Shown here: piece after piece, positions 8,714 to 17,416 of the stretch
Layout of the letters: each line of letters opens with the position of its first letter
How positions within the stretch are numbered: the stretch's first letter is position 1
Notes under the pieces: generated by a model
The model's input: only the letters and a program-made list of their open reading frames with translations
What the model was told of the DNA's origin: nothing
Database searches by the model: none
Made by a program: the position numbers and the translations under genes
Assembly (NCBI RefSeq): GCF_040358985.1
Contig: NZ_CP132932.1
Coordinates: forward strand, 4,278,001-4,342,000
Reading direction: 5' to 3'
Length of the DNA: 64,000 nt
Source: Tunturibacter empetritectus
Lineage (GTDB): Bacteria; Acidobacteriota; Terriglobia; Terriglobales; Acidobacteriaceae

Positions 8714-10213
8714 ATGACACGTGGAAAGGTCGTACTTTTCTATCCGCCATACGACGGACCACCTCTTGGTGCGCCTCTTTCACTTCTTGCTCTGGCTGGA
8801 ACGCTTCGAGCGGCGTCCTTCGAAGTTGTCCTGATCGATGCGGCGATCGAGCCGAACTATCTGCTGCGTCTTGAAGAAGAATGTCAGTTCGCTCTTTGCA
8901 TAGGTATCTCTGTGCTGACCGGCCCAATGATTCGCGGTGCGATTGAGGCAGCCCAACACGTAAAAAAACATACACCTGATGTCTGCGTCGTATTTGGCGG
9001 CTGGCATCCTACTCTCTGTCCGGAGTCGACTCTGCGAGAAGAGTTTGTCGATGTGGTGGTGCGTGGGCAGGGCGAGATCACAATCGTCGAACTTGCAGGG
9101 GCGCTTGCCGATAACAGGGCTCTGGATTTTATTCCGGGGGTGTCCTGGAAGAAGGACGGGCGCCTAATCGAGAACCTTGAACGGCGCGTTCAACCGATCG
9201 ATACCTTTCCTCTTCCCGCCTACGAGCTAACCGACTTTGATGCCTATGAAAAAGCTTCGGGAAGACGAGAGCTGGCCTATGCGACCAGCGTTGGCTGTCC
9301 TTATGCATGCAACTACTGCACCGACATGGTCGTCTATAAGCGACGCTTCAATGCCTATTCCGCTGAACATGTCGTTGGTGAGTTGACTGGGCTCGTCAAG
9401 CAGTATGGTATTACCCACGTCGCATTGCTCGACTCCAACTTTCCGGTCGATTTGCGGCGTGCGATTGCCATTGCTCAGGGCATTTGCGACTCAGGCGTAA
9501 AGTTCGCCTGGACCTTTCAGGCTTCTACTGATTTTATCTGCCGCATGAGTCAGGAAGAGGTTCAACTACTGGCTGATAGCGGTGTGACTCATATGGGCTT
9601 TGGTACAGAGTCCACATCGAAGGCTGTACTAAAGTTGATGAATAAGCGGCACCAGCGCGTCGATGAGATGTACGAGACGGCGCGCAAGACAAGTCTGGCT
9701 GGCATTCGCGTCACCTTCAACCTCATCCTTGGCTATCCTGGCGAGACGGACGAGGATCGGCTGATTACCTTCCGAACCATGAGCGATATCGGTAGAAGGT
9801 TCGGTAACATGCGCTTCTCACCCAATATCTTCACCCCTTATCCTGGAATTCCCATTTGGCCGCAGCTTCGCGAACTGGGGGTGGTAGAACCTAAGACGCT
9901 ACAGCAATGGATGGATATGCCGCTGGGTGCGAATCTCTTACCCTGGCTTCAAGGACCTGAGTTTAGCCACTTCGAGCGGACGCTCTCCTATTTCCTTCTT
10001 TTAAATCAGCTGCGCAAGCACTCTGACGAAGCAAACTTCGCAAAACGAGTACTCGATCTGATACTCGAAACGACGATTCGCTGGCGGCTTCAATTTAGTC
10101 TTTTTTCCATTCCTTGGGAGCTGTGGCTCTCAAAGCTCACAGAGCATCTGGTGAGACGTCGTTCACTCGTCACAGGACAGGAACTCCCAGTGGAAGCCTC
10201 GAAGGTGTGCTGA
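8714..10213 (+). CDS. Cobalamin-binding radical SAM protein
   Basis: A 499-residue protein with an N-terminal B12-binding-type Rossmann domain (about 5-140, with GISVLTGP and VVFGGWHPTL). A radical SAM domain follows, whose cluster motif CPYACNYC supplies C195, C199 and C202. Downstream, GFGTES and LILGYPGET match strand motifs of the class. A hydrophobic/aromatic stretch near 425-480 (FLLLNQL, FSLFSIPWELWL) hints at membrane or lipid contact. Related enzymes methylate or couple unreactive carbons in hopanoids, bacteriochlorophyll, antibiotics and membrane lipids; the substrate here cannot be named. A GTG three bases upstream is an alternative start. Divergence from the P450 gene suggests a shared pathway. 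Confidence 0.85.
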   Translation: MTRGKVVLFYPPYDGPPLGAPLSLLALAGTLRAASFEVVLIDAAIEPNYLLRLEEECQFALCIGISVLTGPMIRGAIEAAQHVKKHTPDVCVVFGGWHPTLCPESTLREEFVDVVVRGQGEITIVELAGALADNRALDFIPGVSWKKDGRLIENLERRVQPIDTFPLPAYELTDFDAYEKASGRRELAYATSVGCPYACNYCTDMVVYKRRFNAYSAEHVVGELTGLVKQYGITHVALLDSNFPVDLRRAIAIAQGICDSGVKFAWTFQASTDFICRMSQEEVQLLADSGVTHMGFGTESTSKAVLKLMNKRHQRVDEMYETARKTSLAGIRVTFNLILGYPGETDEDRLITFRTMSDIGRRFGNMRFSPNIFTPYPGIPIWPQLRELGVVEPKTLQQWMDMPLGANLLPWLQGPEFSHFERTLSYFLLLNQLRKHSDEANFAKRVLDLILETTIRWRLQFSLFSIPWELWLSKLTEHLVRRRSLVTGQELPVEASKVC

Positions 10214-10345
10214 TCTCTGGAGTTGCAGTGGTACGGTCTTCGGTTCGGCGAACCTGAAATCTATGTCTGGCGGTTAGATGAAAGCGGGCCTTTCGCTCGG
10301 TTGCCGCTCTCGTCTTTGGCTTCGTTTTTGGCGATAATAGAGGTT

Positions 10346-12210
10346 ATGTCGAAACGTGAATTTCAAACTGAAGTTAGTCAGCTGCTGCAACTGATCATCC
10401 ACTCGCTTTACTCTCACCCTGAGATCTTTCTTCGTGAACTGGTTTCGAACTCTTCGGATGCGCTGGATAAGCTGCGGCATCTGACGCTTACGGACGAGGC
10501 TTATAAGGCGCTGCCGTTCAATCCGCGGATCGATCTGGAGCTTGATGAAGAGAAGAAGACGCTTACCATCAGCGATACCGGCATCGGGATGAATGAGGAG
10601 GATCTGACTTCGAACCTGGGAACAATTGCGCGGTCGGGGACGAAGAACTTTCTGTCGCAGCTTTCGGGAGATGCGAAGAAGGATTCGAATCTGATCGGGC
10701 AGTTTGGTGTTGGGTTCTACAGCGTGTTCATGGTGGCGGATAAGGTAGAGGTCGTGTCGCGCAAAGCTGGGGAGGAGCAGGCGTGGCGGTGGGTGAGCGA
10801 TGGTAAGACAGGTTTCGATATTGAGCCGGCGGAGCGTGACGTTGCCGGGACTACGGTCGTGATTCACTTCAACGACGAGGGGGCGCAGTACGCGAATAGT
10901 TGGCGGCTGCAGGAGATTGTCAAGAAGTACTCGAACCACATTGCGTTTCCGATCTTTTTGACCTACGACAAGAGTGAGTGGAATGAGGCGGAGAAGAAGT
11001 CAGACAAGGTTCGTACGACGGAGCAGGTGAATGCGGCGAGTGCGTTGTGGCGTCGACCGAAGAGTGAGTTGACGGACGAGGATTATAAGGAGCTTTATAA
11101 GTCGGTGTCGGGTGGTTGGGATGATCCGCTGTTTTGGTTTCATACGAAGGCAGAGGGAAGTCTGGAGTACACGACGCTGTTTTATATTCCGGCGAAGGCT
11201 CCGCTGGATCTGTATAACGCGGAGTACAAGGTTGGGGTGAAGCTTTATGTGAAGCGCGTCTTCATCATGGATGATGCGAAGGAGCTGCTGCCGCAGTACC
11301 TGCGGTTTGTCCGGGGGATTATCGATAGCGAAGATCTTCCGTTGAATGTGAGTCGTGAGATTCTGCAGCAGATAAGGTGCTGACGAGCATTCGCACGGCT
11401 AGCGTGAAGAAGATTCTTTCGGAGCTGAAGAACGTTGCGGCGAATCAGCCTGAGGAGTACCTGAAGTTTATTGCTGAGTACAACCGTCCGCTGAAGGAGG
11501 GACTGTACGGGGACTATGCGAATCGCGAGACTCTGCTGGAGCTGGTGCGGTTCAAGTCGACCAAGGTGGAGGGGTTGACGAGTCTTACGGATGTGAAGTC
11601 GCGGATGAAGGAAGATCAGAAGAGTATCTACTACATCACAGGTGGAGCGGAGTCGCTGCTGCGGACTTCGCCGTTACTGGAGATTTATAAGAAGAAGGAT
11701 GTTGAGGTTCTGATTCTCGATGATGACTTCGACGAGGTGATCTTCTCGGGGGTAGAGAAGTATGGCGAGATCGATCTGAAGGCAGTGAATAAATCTTCTA
11801 CCAGCGAGGATTTGAGGGGCGAGGATGAAGCGGATAAGAGCGAGAGTCTGAAGCCGCTGATCGAGATGCTGAAGAAGACGCTGGGCGATCGGGTGAAGGA
11901 TGTACGAGCGTCGGTGCGGCTGGCGGATAGCCCTTCGTGCATCGTGTCGGATGAGGAGGAGCCGTCGCTGAAGATGCAGCAGATGATGCGGGCGATGGGG
12001 CAGAAGGATCTTCCTGCGATGAAGCCTACGCTGGAGATCAATCCGGACCATGAGATTGTGAAGAAGCTGCTGGCGCGGTCGGATGATTCGGTGGCTCAGG
12101 ATGCGGCGTGGCTATTGTTTGATCAGGCTCTGCTGATGGAGGGTGTGACGATTCAGGATCCTGCGGCGTTTGTGCAGCGGCTGAATCGTGTGCTGAGTCT
12201 TTCTGTTTAG
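10346..12210 (+). pseudogene. htpG: Chaperone HtpG (Hsp90), interrupted by a one-base frameshift
   Basis: Hsp90-type ATP-dependent chaperone. The first frame runs from ATG 10346 to a stop at 11383 and contains the GHKL ATPase motifs NSSDALDKLR (35-44), DTGIGM (77-82) and GQFGVGFYSVF. The second frame, 11377-12210, carries the rest of the middle domain and the C-terminal dimerisation domain. At the break the protein should read REILQQNKVLTSIR, but the DNA lacks one A near 11372 and instead reads QQIRC then stop. Both halves keep full coding quality, so the lesion is very recent or a sequencing error. If real, the product would be an N-domain/partial middle-domain fragment. The in-frame extension upstream of 10346 is not part of the family. 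Confidence 0.9.
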
Positions 12211-12220
12211 AGGCTTTCGT

Positions 12221-12254
12221 GCGGCTGCGGGAGGAGCAGCCGCTATGCTTTTTT
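12221..12254 (+). terminator. Rho-independent terminator of htpG
   Basis: A perfect 8-base GC stem (GCGGCTGC / GCAGCCGC) with a 7-base loop, followed after five bases by six T. It lies 10 bases past the htpG stop. Confidence 0.8.
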
Positions 12255-12342
12255 GCATGGAGATTAGTTGGCGAGTTCCGGCCCGTTACTGTGCGGACTC
12301 AGTGTTGCATCGAATGACCAATGGGGGACATCTGTTTCGGGT

Positions 12343-12642
12343 ATGAAGAAGAGGGATCCAAGCGCGGAGGTGATGCTGTCGGAGGATCAGTTTCAGGCGA
12401 TTGCTCGGGCGCTGAGTGATCCGCGCCGGTTTGCGATTCTGCAACAGGTGGGGGCCAGTGAGGGGATGGAGTGCAGTGCGCTGCAGGAGCATGAGTCGAT
12501 CAGTCCGGCTACGGTGTCCCACCATATGAAGGAGTTGAGCGAGGCGGGGTTAATTGAGATAAGACGCGTGGGTCGAGGGGCCAACCTATATCTGCACCGT
12601 TCGGTGTTTGAGGCTTATGTCAGACGGCTCTCCTCTATTTAG
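12343..12642 (+). CDS. ArsR-family winged-helix transcriptional regulator
   Basis: A 99-residue regulator with the ArsR winged-helix fold: ARALSDPRRFAILQQV, recognition helix ISPATVSHHMKELSEAGLI, then wing IEIRRVGRGANLYL. There is no CxC or other obvious metal-site cysteine pair; the single Cys (EGMECSAL) is not in a typical sensing position. It probably represses the SDR gene that follows 88 bases later on the same strand. I start at ATG 12343 because the upstream TTG at 12268 adds 25 residues that do not belong to the fold. Confidence 0.85.
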   Translation: MKKRDPSAEVMLSEDQFQAIARALSDPRRFAILQQVGASEGMECSALQEHESISPATVSHHMKELSEAGLIEIRRVGRGANLYLHRSVFEAYVRRLSSI

Positions 12643-12730
12643 ATCTGGTAAATGACGAATCGGGCCGGACCCTGCCCGCATCTATTCGATAGCTGCACTG
12701 TTCGATAGATATCGAAATAAGGAGATTGCG

Positions 12731-13480
12731 ATGGGAAAGCTTACAGGAAAGATAGCGGTTGTGACAGGAGCGTCGAAGGGTATTGGCGCGGAGATTGCGA
12801 AGGAACTGGCGGCGCAGGGTGCGTCGGTGGTGGTGAACTATGCGTTGAGCAAAGAGGGCGCCGATAAGGTGGTTACCGAGATCGTAAAGGCCGGTGGGAA
12901 GGCGATTGCCGTGGGCGGGAGCGTCGCGAAGACTGCGGAGATTGATGCGCTTTTTGCTGAGACGAAGAAGGCCTATGGCAGGGTCGATATCCTGGTGAAC
13001 AATGCCGGCGTGTATGAGTTCGCTCCGCTGGAGGGGATTACGGAGGAGTCGATCGACCGGATGCTGGGCATCAATGTGAAGGGACTGTTGCTCGCTACAA
13101 AGGCTGGCGTGGCTCTGTTTCCGGCGGAGGGTGGCAGCGTGATCAATATAGGATCGGTTGCCAGTGACCAGACGCCTCCGATGTCGGCGGTGTACAGCAG
13201 CACGAAGGGCGCCGTGGATGCAATTACGCGCGTGCTTGCGAAGGAGCTGGGGCCAAAGAAGATTCGAGTGAATGCGGTGAACCCCGGGCCTATCGTAACG
13301 GAGGGCTTCAAGTCTGCCGGGGTTGAGGGAAGCGACTTCGAAAAGCAGATGCTGCAGAGCACGCCACTCGGCCGAATCGGGCAGCCAGATGATGTGTCCA
13401 CCGTGGTTGCGTTTCTTGCATCGGACGATGCCAAGTGGGTGACCGGTTCGCTGCTGCAGGTTGCGGGTGGAATGCGGTAA
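12731..13480 (+). CDS. SDR-family oxidoreductase (classical, NADP type)
   Basis: A 249-residue short-chain dehydrogenase with the cofactor motif TGASKGIG (13-20), NNAG near 90, catalytic Ser in SVASD, YSSTK (Tyr/Lys pair) and the PGP segment. It resembles glucose dehydrogenase / 3-oxoacyl reductase-like members; the substrate is undetermined. An AAGGAG site precedes the ATG. The ArsR gene just upstream suggests ligand-controlled expression, and a strong terminator follows the stop. Confidence 0.9.
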   Translation: MGKLTGKIAVVTGASKGIGAEIAKELAAQGASVVVNYALSKEGADKVVTEIVKAGGKAIAVGGSVAKTAEIDALFAETKKAYGRVDILVNNAGVYEFAPLEGITEESIDRMLGINVKGLLLATKAGVALFPAEGGSVINIGSVASDQTPPMSAVYSSTKGAVDAITRVLAKELGPKKIRVNAVNPGPIVTEGFKSAGVEGSDFEKQMLQSTPLGRIGQPDDVSTVVAFLASDDAKWVTGSLLQVAGGMR

Positions 13481-13498
13481 AGAATTTGCCGAAAGAGC

Positions 13499-13532
13499 GC
13501 TCCGGGCTTCGAGATGAAGCTCGGAGCTTTTT
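13499..13532 (+). terminator. Rho-independent terminator after the SDR gene
   Basis: A 12-base stem (GCTCCGGGCTTC / GAAGCTCGGAGC, one G-T wobble), 5-base loop and five T, placed 18 bases after the stop. Confidence 0.85.
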
Positions 13533-13603
13533 GTCTGTAGGAACCGAGGTGATACTTCCGAGTCGCCACGATTGTGGACAACCGGTTATGCCAGTACCAA
13601 GTG

Positions 13604-14075
13604 TTAATCTTTTGCAAAGCGGCTGATGCCGTAGGCGACCGGTAGTCCGAAGACGATCATGTGGATGAGCAGGCCAAGGCGCATGCCGCGAATGGTAATG
13701 GGGTCGTATTGGTGGAGGGCGGAGAGCGGCAGGACGATGAGCATCATGACGAGGTGAACGCCAGCACCAAAGCAGAGGCCGCAGATGAGCGGATACTCCG
13801 TCATGAATCTCAGTTTGCGGCTTACGGCGTAGTAGAAGGTTGCGAAGATGAGGGAGATGATAACGTGCAGCAGGACACCCAGAGTATAGTTTGCCGGGGC
13901 CTCCCTTAAGCGCCTTTTCCCCTACCAGGCCGTAGGTAATGACGAGGATAATGTCGTGGCCCGCAAGGATCATGGCCTGTAAGAGATCCAGTGTTGCGCC
14001 GACGAGACCCGCCACGCCGATTGCCAGTAGAGCGTTTCTTGTTGTTGTTCGCGTGGGTGCGGACTCTTGAATCAT
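13604..14075 (-). pseudogene. Small multi-helix membrane protein, frameshifted
   Basis: Two frames combine into one membrane protein of roughly 155 residues. The first frame begins with ATG 14075 behind a strong AGGAGA site and encodes NALLAIGVAGLVGATLDLLQ and a second helix up to ITYGLVG. The second frame resumes near 13915 with REAPANYTLGVLLHVIISLI and contains the remaining helices, ending VAYGISRFAKD at 13604. The frames are bridged by dropping one base in a GGGGAAAA stretch (about 13916-13923). The helix pattern matches a conserved uncharacterised family of four-helix proteins. It sits directly downstream of yceI on the same strand. Confidence 0.65.
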
Positions 14076-14191
14076 TGAGATCTCCTATTTCACTTCTGGT
14101 TGGTTTGCAACATCCCTCTTGAGTCACTGGACGCCCTGGTTGGCGGGAGTTTTGTGGTCGAGGCTAGTAGGGAGGAAAAGACTGAGTTCTG

Positions 14192-14893
14192 CTATGGAGT
14201 TGCGGGATTTGCGTCTGCTTCAACGTCAATCTCGATATCGACATCGGGCACCGTAGAGTCGCCGACTTCTGATGCGTTGTCCCGCGCTCCCATGCCGAAT
14301 GCAGCACGCTTCAAGCCTGCGGTTCCATGGAACGCCACTCTGGCCGGCTCGTTCGGCTCAGTATCGGAGAAGGTGCCATTGAACTTGAAGGTGAGCGGCA
14401 CGACCCTGGTAACACCGTGCATTGTCAGCGAGCCGTCCATCCTCCACAGATCTGAGGAAATACGGTGAATGCCGCGACCCTGATAGGTCATCGTCAGAAA
14501 TTTCTTCACATCAAAGTACGCGTCGCCGCGAAGATCCTCATCACGCTTGCTGATCTGCGTGCTGATCGTGGAGACGTCGATCGTGACGTCTACGCTGCAG
14601 GCAGCTGGGTCCGGCGATACAGTGATAGTTCCCGTAACTTTGTCGAACCGGCCACGCACACGCCCGACCAGATGGTGCCACGCGCTGAAGTAGGCGAAGC
14701 TGTGAGCGGGATCGATCTTATATGTTCCCGGAGCCGGAAGGGCGTCAGCTTTGACGCTCTTTTGAACGGGTGCAGGGGGCTCCGCCACCGCAAAGGTCCA
14801 GGACATCGCATAAGTTGCCAGAAGCAGAGCACTGACTCCAAAGAGATCGTGCAATTTCTCTAAAACTGATCTTGTTACTTTCCTGCTGACCAT
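14192..14893 (-). CDS. YceI-family periplasmic protein
   Basis: A YceI-like lipocalin-fold protein, a family that binds isoprenoid-type lipids in the periplasm and often partners membrane cytochromes. The N terminus has a signal or anchor helix (FGVSALLLATYAMSWTFAVA). The domain starts at GTYKIDPAHSFAYFSAWHHLVGRVRGRF and continues through VTIDVSTISTQ, FLTMTYQGRGI and LTMHGVTRVVPLTFKFNG, all typical. I start at ATG 14893, which has a GGAGG site 9 bases before it; a start 24 bases further upstream is possible. The frameshifted membrane protein follows 116 bases downstream and may have been its partner. Confidence 0.88.
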   Translation of the reverse strand: MVSRKVTRSVLEKLHDLFGVSALLLATYAMSWTFAVAEPPAPVQKSVKADALPAPGTYKIDPAHSFAYFSAWHHLVGRVRGRFDKVTGTITVSPDPAACSVDVTIDVSTISTQISKRDEDLRGDAYFDVKKFLTMTYQGRGIHRISSDLWRMDGSLTMHGVTRVVPLTFKFNGTFSDTEPNEPARVAFHGTAGLKRAAFGMGARDNASEVGDSTVPDVDIEIDVEADANPATP

Positions 14894-15119
14894 CTCACTT
14901 GCCTCCGGTTGATGCAACTCGCATTGCGGTTCTTACGCTACGCAGAGGAGCGCGAGGAAGTCCTGAATCCAGTCTGAAATACTCTGAATAGTTCTGAAAT
15001 AAGGCTGTAAGTGCGGGTTAAGGGTTGAACTGCGTTCGGATGGTGGGTATCGGTATAATCGGCAGGCGCTGGTTTTTATGGAAGCTTGATTTAAAGGCAG
15101 AAGGTAGTACTGAACCTGT

Positions 15120-16073
15120 ATGGAACGCACCCCCACAACAATGCTTCGCATCGGCACCTGGTGCGTCAATCCGGCATCCGGCCAGATTTCACGAGATGGA
15201 GAGAGCGCACGGCTTGAAGCGCGGACGATGCGGCTGCTGGTGTGTCTGGCCGAGCATGCCGGAGAAGTGGTGAGCATCGACGATCTGCTTAGCCAGGTGT
15301 GGTCCGGGGTTATCGTGTCACCCGACTCGGTTTATCAGGCAGTGGCGTCGTTGCGGCGGTTGCTTGGCGACGACCCGAAGCAGCCTACTTATATTGCGAC
15401 GGTACCGCGGCTGGGGTATCGCATGGTGGCGACGGTGAGTCCTTGGTTGGAGGAGCCGATTGCTCAGACAGTTTCACCGACGGTATCTTCAGTGGCTTCC
15501 GAGAGCGAAGCTTCGGTTGCGATTGCGAATGCGCCGCGGCCGGGTTCGCGCCGAATAGCCCTGACGATTAGCGGTGCGGTGATCTGTCTTGCGGTTGTTT
15601 TTGCCCTCGTGTTGCGCGCCAAGACTCCGAATCATTCTCCGGTGGAGTCGGCTGTGATCGCTGCTCCACAGACGCAGAAGTCCATTGCGGTGCTGCCGTT
15701 TCTTGACCTGACCCAGGGGATGCATGAAGGGGAGTTCGCCGATGGCATGACAGAGGAGCTGATCGACAAGCTCAGCAAGCTCCCCAGGCTGCAGGTACCG
15801 TCTCCGACGTCTTCGTTCTACTACAGGGATAAAGAGATGCCGGTGGCGGAGATCGTAAAGGCGCTGGGTGTGATGTATGTGCTGGATGGGAGCGTACGCA
15901 AGTCTGGTGCGCGGGTGCGGGTGGCGGCGCGGCTGATCCGTGCGGATAACGGGTATGTGGTGTGGTCGGAGACGTACGATCGTCCGTTTCACGATCTCCT
16001 CATGGTGCAGGACGACATCGCAGGTGAAGTGACGAAGGCGCTGGGGGCGTCGACGGAGTTTAAGCCAAGCTGA
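15120..16073 (+). CDS. CadC-like membrane transcriptional regulator with TolB/FlgO-like domain
   Basis: A one-component regulator. Residues 10-105 form an OmpR/PhoB-type winged helix (LEARTMRLLVCLAEHAGEVVS, ATVPRLGYRMV). A single transmembrane helix spans about 146-166. The outer part (from 185) begins KSIAVLPFLDLTQGMHEGEFADGMTEELIDKLSKL and contains YVLDGSVRKSGARVRVAARLI, the signature of the TolB N-terminal/FlgO-type domain usually found after such regulators. The usual TPR tail is missing, so this 317-residue protein is the short form. No target gene is evident; the arsR operon starts 120 bases downstream with its own promoter. Confidence 0.82.
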   Translation: MERTPTTMLRIGTWCVNPASGQISRDGESARLEARTMRLLVCLAEHAGEVVSIDDLLSQVWSGVIVSPDSVYQAVASLRRLLGDDPKQPTYIATVPRLGYRMVATVSPWLEEPIAQTVSPTVSSVASESEASVAIANAPRPGSRRIALTISGAVICLAVVFALVLRAKTPNHSPVESAVIAAPQTQKSIAVLPFLDLTQGMHEGEFADGMTEELIDKLSKLPRLQVPSPTSSFYYRDKEMPVAEIVKALGVMYVLDGSVRKSGARVRVAARLIRADNGYVVWSETYDRPFHDLLMVQDDIAGEVTKALGASTEFKPS

Positions 16074-16159
16074 ACACTGCAAGCTGATTCGGTTAGCGCG
16101 TATTCCTTTAGGCCGACTTGTCGGAAGCGATCGGATGACTTTTACGTTGATTCTTTCTC

Positions 16160-16188
16160 TTGACAAACCATAACCATACGGTTATGGT
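16160..16188 (+). promoter_or_regulatory. Promoter of the arsR-SRPBCC-DoxX operon (leaderless)
   Basis: A consensus -35 TTGACA (16160-16165) is followed after exactly 17 bases by TATGGT (16183-16188) as -10. The GTG start of arsR begins 7 bases after the -10 box, which would put the transcription start at or next to the start codon. There is no room for a ribosome binding site. Confidence 0.8.
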
Positions 16189-16189
16189 T
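16166..16189 (+). promoter_or_regulatory. Operator: perfect 10-base inverted repeat
   Basis: AACCATAACC and GGTTATGGTT are perfect reverse complements separated by four bases. The palindrome fills the spacer between -35 and -10 and covers the -10 box, the classic position for ArsR-family autorepression. Confidence 0.8.
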
Positions 16190-16194
16190 TTGCT

Positions 16195-16518
16195 GTGAAA
16201 CCGGCCAATGCAAATCCCGTGTTCCGTGCTCTTGCCGATCCGACTCGCCGGGCCATCTTTGAGGAGCTGACCCGACAGGGGGAGCAGACCGTCCACGCAT
16301 TGACTCACTATGCGGGGGTCTCCCAGCCTGCCGTCTCCAAGCATCTGACGGTACTGAAGCGGGCAAAGCTAGTACGGCATCGCCGTGCGGGTCGCGAGAC
16401 TCACTATCGTGCGCAGCCTGATGCACTGGCGCCGATGGTGGACTGGCTCAATCACTACGGCGCCTTCTGGCGCGACCGGTTCGACCAGCTTGAAGCACTT
16501 TTGGAAAGGATGGATTAA
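16195..16518 (+). CDS. ArsR/SmtB-family regulator (SRPBCC-operon type)
   Basis: A 107-residue winged-helix repressor: PVFRALADPTRRAIFEELTRQGEQTV, recognition helix VSQPAVSKHLTVLKRAKLV, wing RHRRAGRETHYRAQP, and a C-terminal Trp/Phe-rich helix (YGAFWRDRFDQLEALL). This subgroup lacks metal-binding cysteines and is typically coupled to SRPBCC (AHSA1/ATPase-activator-like) genes. It starts at GTG 16195 directly behind its promoter and overlaps the next gene as TAATG. The palindrome over its promoter makes autoregulation likely. Confidence 0.9.
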   Translation: MKPANANPVFRALADPTRRAIFEELTRQGEQTVHALTHYAGVSQPAVSKHLTVLKRAKLVRHRRAGRETHYRAQPDALAPMVDWLNHYGAFWRDRFDQLEALLERMD

Positions 16519-16982
16519 TGACCCCAGCCGTTGACACCTCCGCTCGCTCCATCGTCGTCGAACGCCAGATGCCGCATCCACAGGAAAAAGTCTGGCGTGC
16601 GCTCACCGAAGGCCTGCTCATCGAGCAATGGCTGATGAAGAACGATTTTCAGCCGATCGTCGGGCACAAGTTCAACTTCCGCGCCAAACCCATGGCCGGC
16701 TGGAACGGGGTCTCTGACTGCGAGGTTCTCCTCGTCGAGCCTCCGCAGCGTCTCTCCTGGAGCCAGAACGCCTCCGGCGAGCAGGCAGCCGACGGCCTGC
16801 GTTCGGTTGTTACCTGGACCCTGACGCCCACTGATGCTGGCACCCACGTTCGGATGGAGCAGTCCGGCTTCCGCGCGCAGGACGAGGGCGGCTATCAGGC
16901 GATGAGCTTCGGCTGGCCACGTGTTCTCGCTAACCTCGAGCGTGTGGCTGGTGAGTTGAATGCAGAGGAGGTGGACCAATGA
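16518..16982 (+). CDS. SRPBCC (AHSA1-like) domain protein 1
   Basis: A 154-residue single-domain START/Bet v 1-like fold protein of the AHSA1 group: IVVERQMPHPQEKVWRALTE, then WLMKNDFQPIVGHKFNFRAKP, and WTLTPTDAGTHVRMEQSGF. Such proteins enclose a hydrophobic ligand pocket. It overlaps arsR upstream and the paralogous gene downstream (ATGA), so translation is coupled. The 130-150 region reads GYQAMSFGWPRVLANLERV, matching the paralogue. Ligand unknown. Confidence 0.9.
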   Translation: MTPAVDTSARSIVVERQMPHPQEKVWRALTEGLLIEQWLMKNDFQPIVGHKFNFRAKPMAGWNGVSDCEVLLVEPPQRLSWSQNASGEQAADGLRSVVTWTLTPTDAGTHVRMEQSGFRAQDEGGYQAMSFGWPRVLANLERVAGELNAEEVDQ

Positions 16983-17416
16983 CCTCCCCCAATACCCTTG
17001 TCGTCGAACGAGTCTTCCCGCACCCACCAGAGAAGCTGTGGCGCGCGCTTACGGAGAGCCCGCTGCTCGCGCAGTGGATGATGAACAACGACTTCGAGCC
17101 GGTGGTTGGACGGAGGTTCCAGTTCCGCGCCGATCCTATGCCGAACTGGAATGGCATTGTCGACTGCGAGGTGCTGGTCGTCGACCCGTTGCAACGGCTG
17201 TCCTATAACTGGGGCGTTGGAGGGGGCGAAGCCGGGCTTCAATGGGTCGTACTCTTCACGTTGACTCCAGAGGCGGGTGGAACCCACCTTCGCATGGAGC
17301 AGTCCGGCTTCGGTCCGGATCAACAGGCGGCGTATCAAGGTGCAAACTACGGCTGGCAGAGGTTCTTTGGTGGCCTCGAGCGTGTTCTCGGGAGGTGCAA
17401 TGACTGCGAAGACTAA
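16979..17416 (+). CDS. SRPBCC (AHSA1-like) domain protein 2
   Basis: A 145-residue paralogue of the preceding protein, sharing LVVERVFPHPPEKLWRALTE, WMMNNDFEPVVGRRFQFRADP and GGTHLRMEQSGFGPD in the same order. It begins by ATGA overlap and ends 17 bases inside the DoxX-like gene, whose ribosome binding site lies within its coding sequence. Tandem duplication of the SRPBCC gene inside one operon suggests two related ligands or a heterodimer; this is inference. Confidence 0.9.
   Translation: MTSPNTLVVERVFPHPPEKLWRALTESPLLAQWMMNNDFEPVVGRRFQFRADPMPNWNGIVDCEVLVVDPLQRLSYNWGVGGGEAGLQWVVLFTLTPEAGGTHLRMEQSGFGPDQQAAYQGANYGWQRFFGGLERVLGRCNDCED

Noticed and set aside
11371..11383. TGA in htpG as a recoded (selenocysteine) codon
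   Set aside because: The downstream homology resumes in a different frame, so read-through would not help; a one-base loss explains it.
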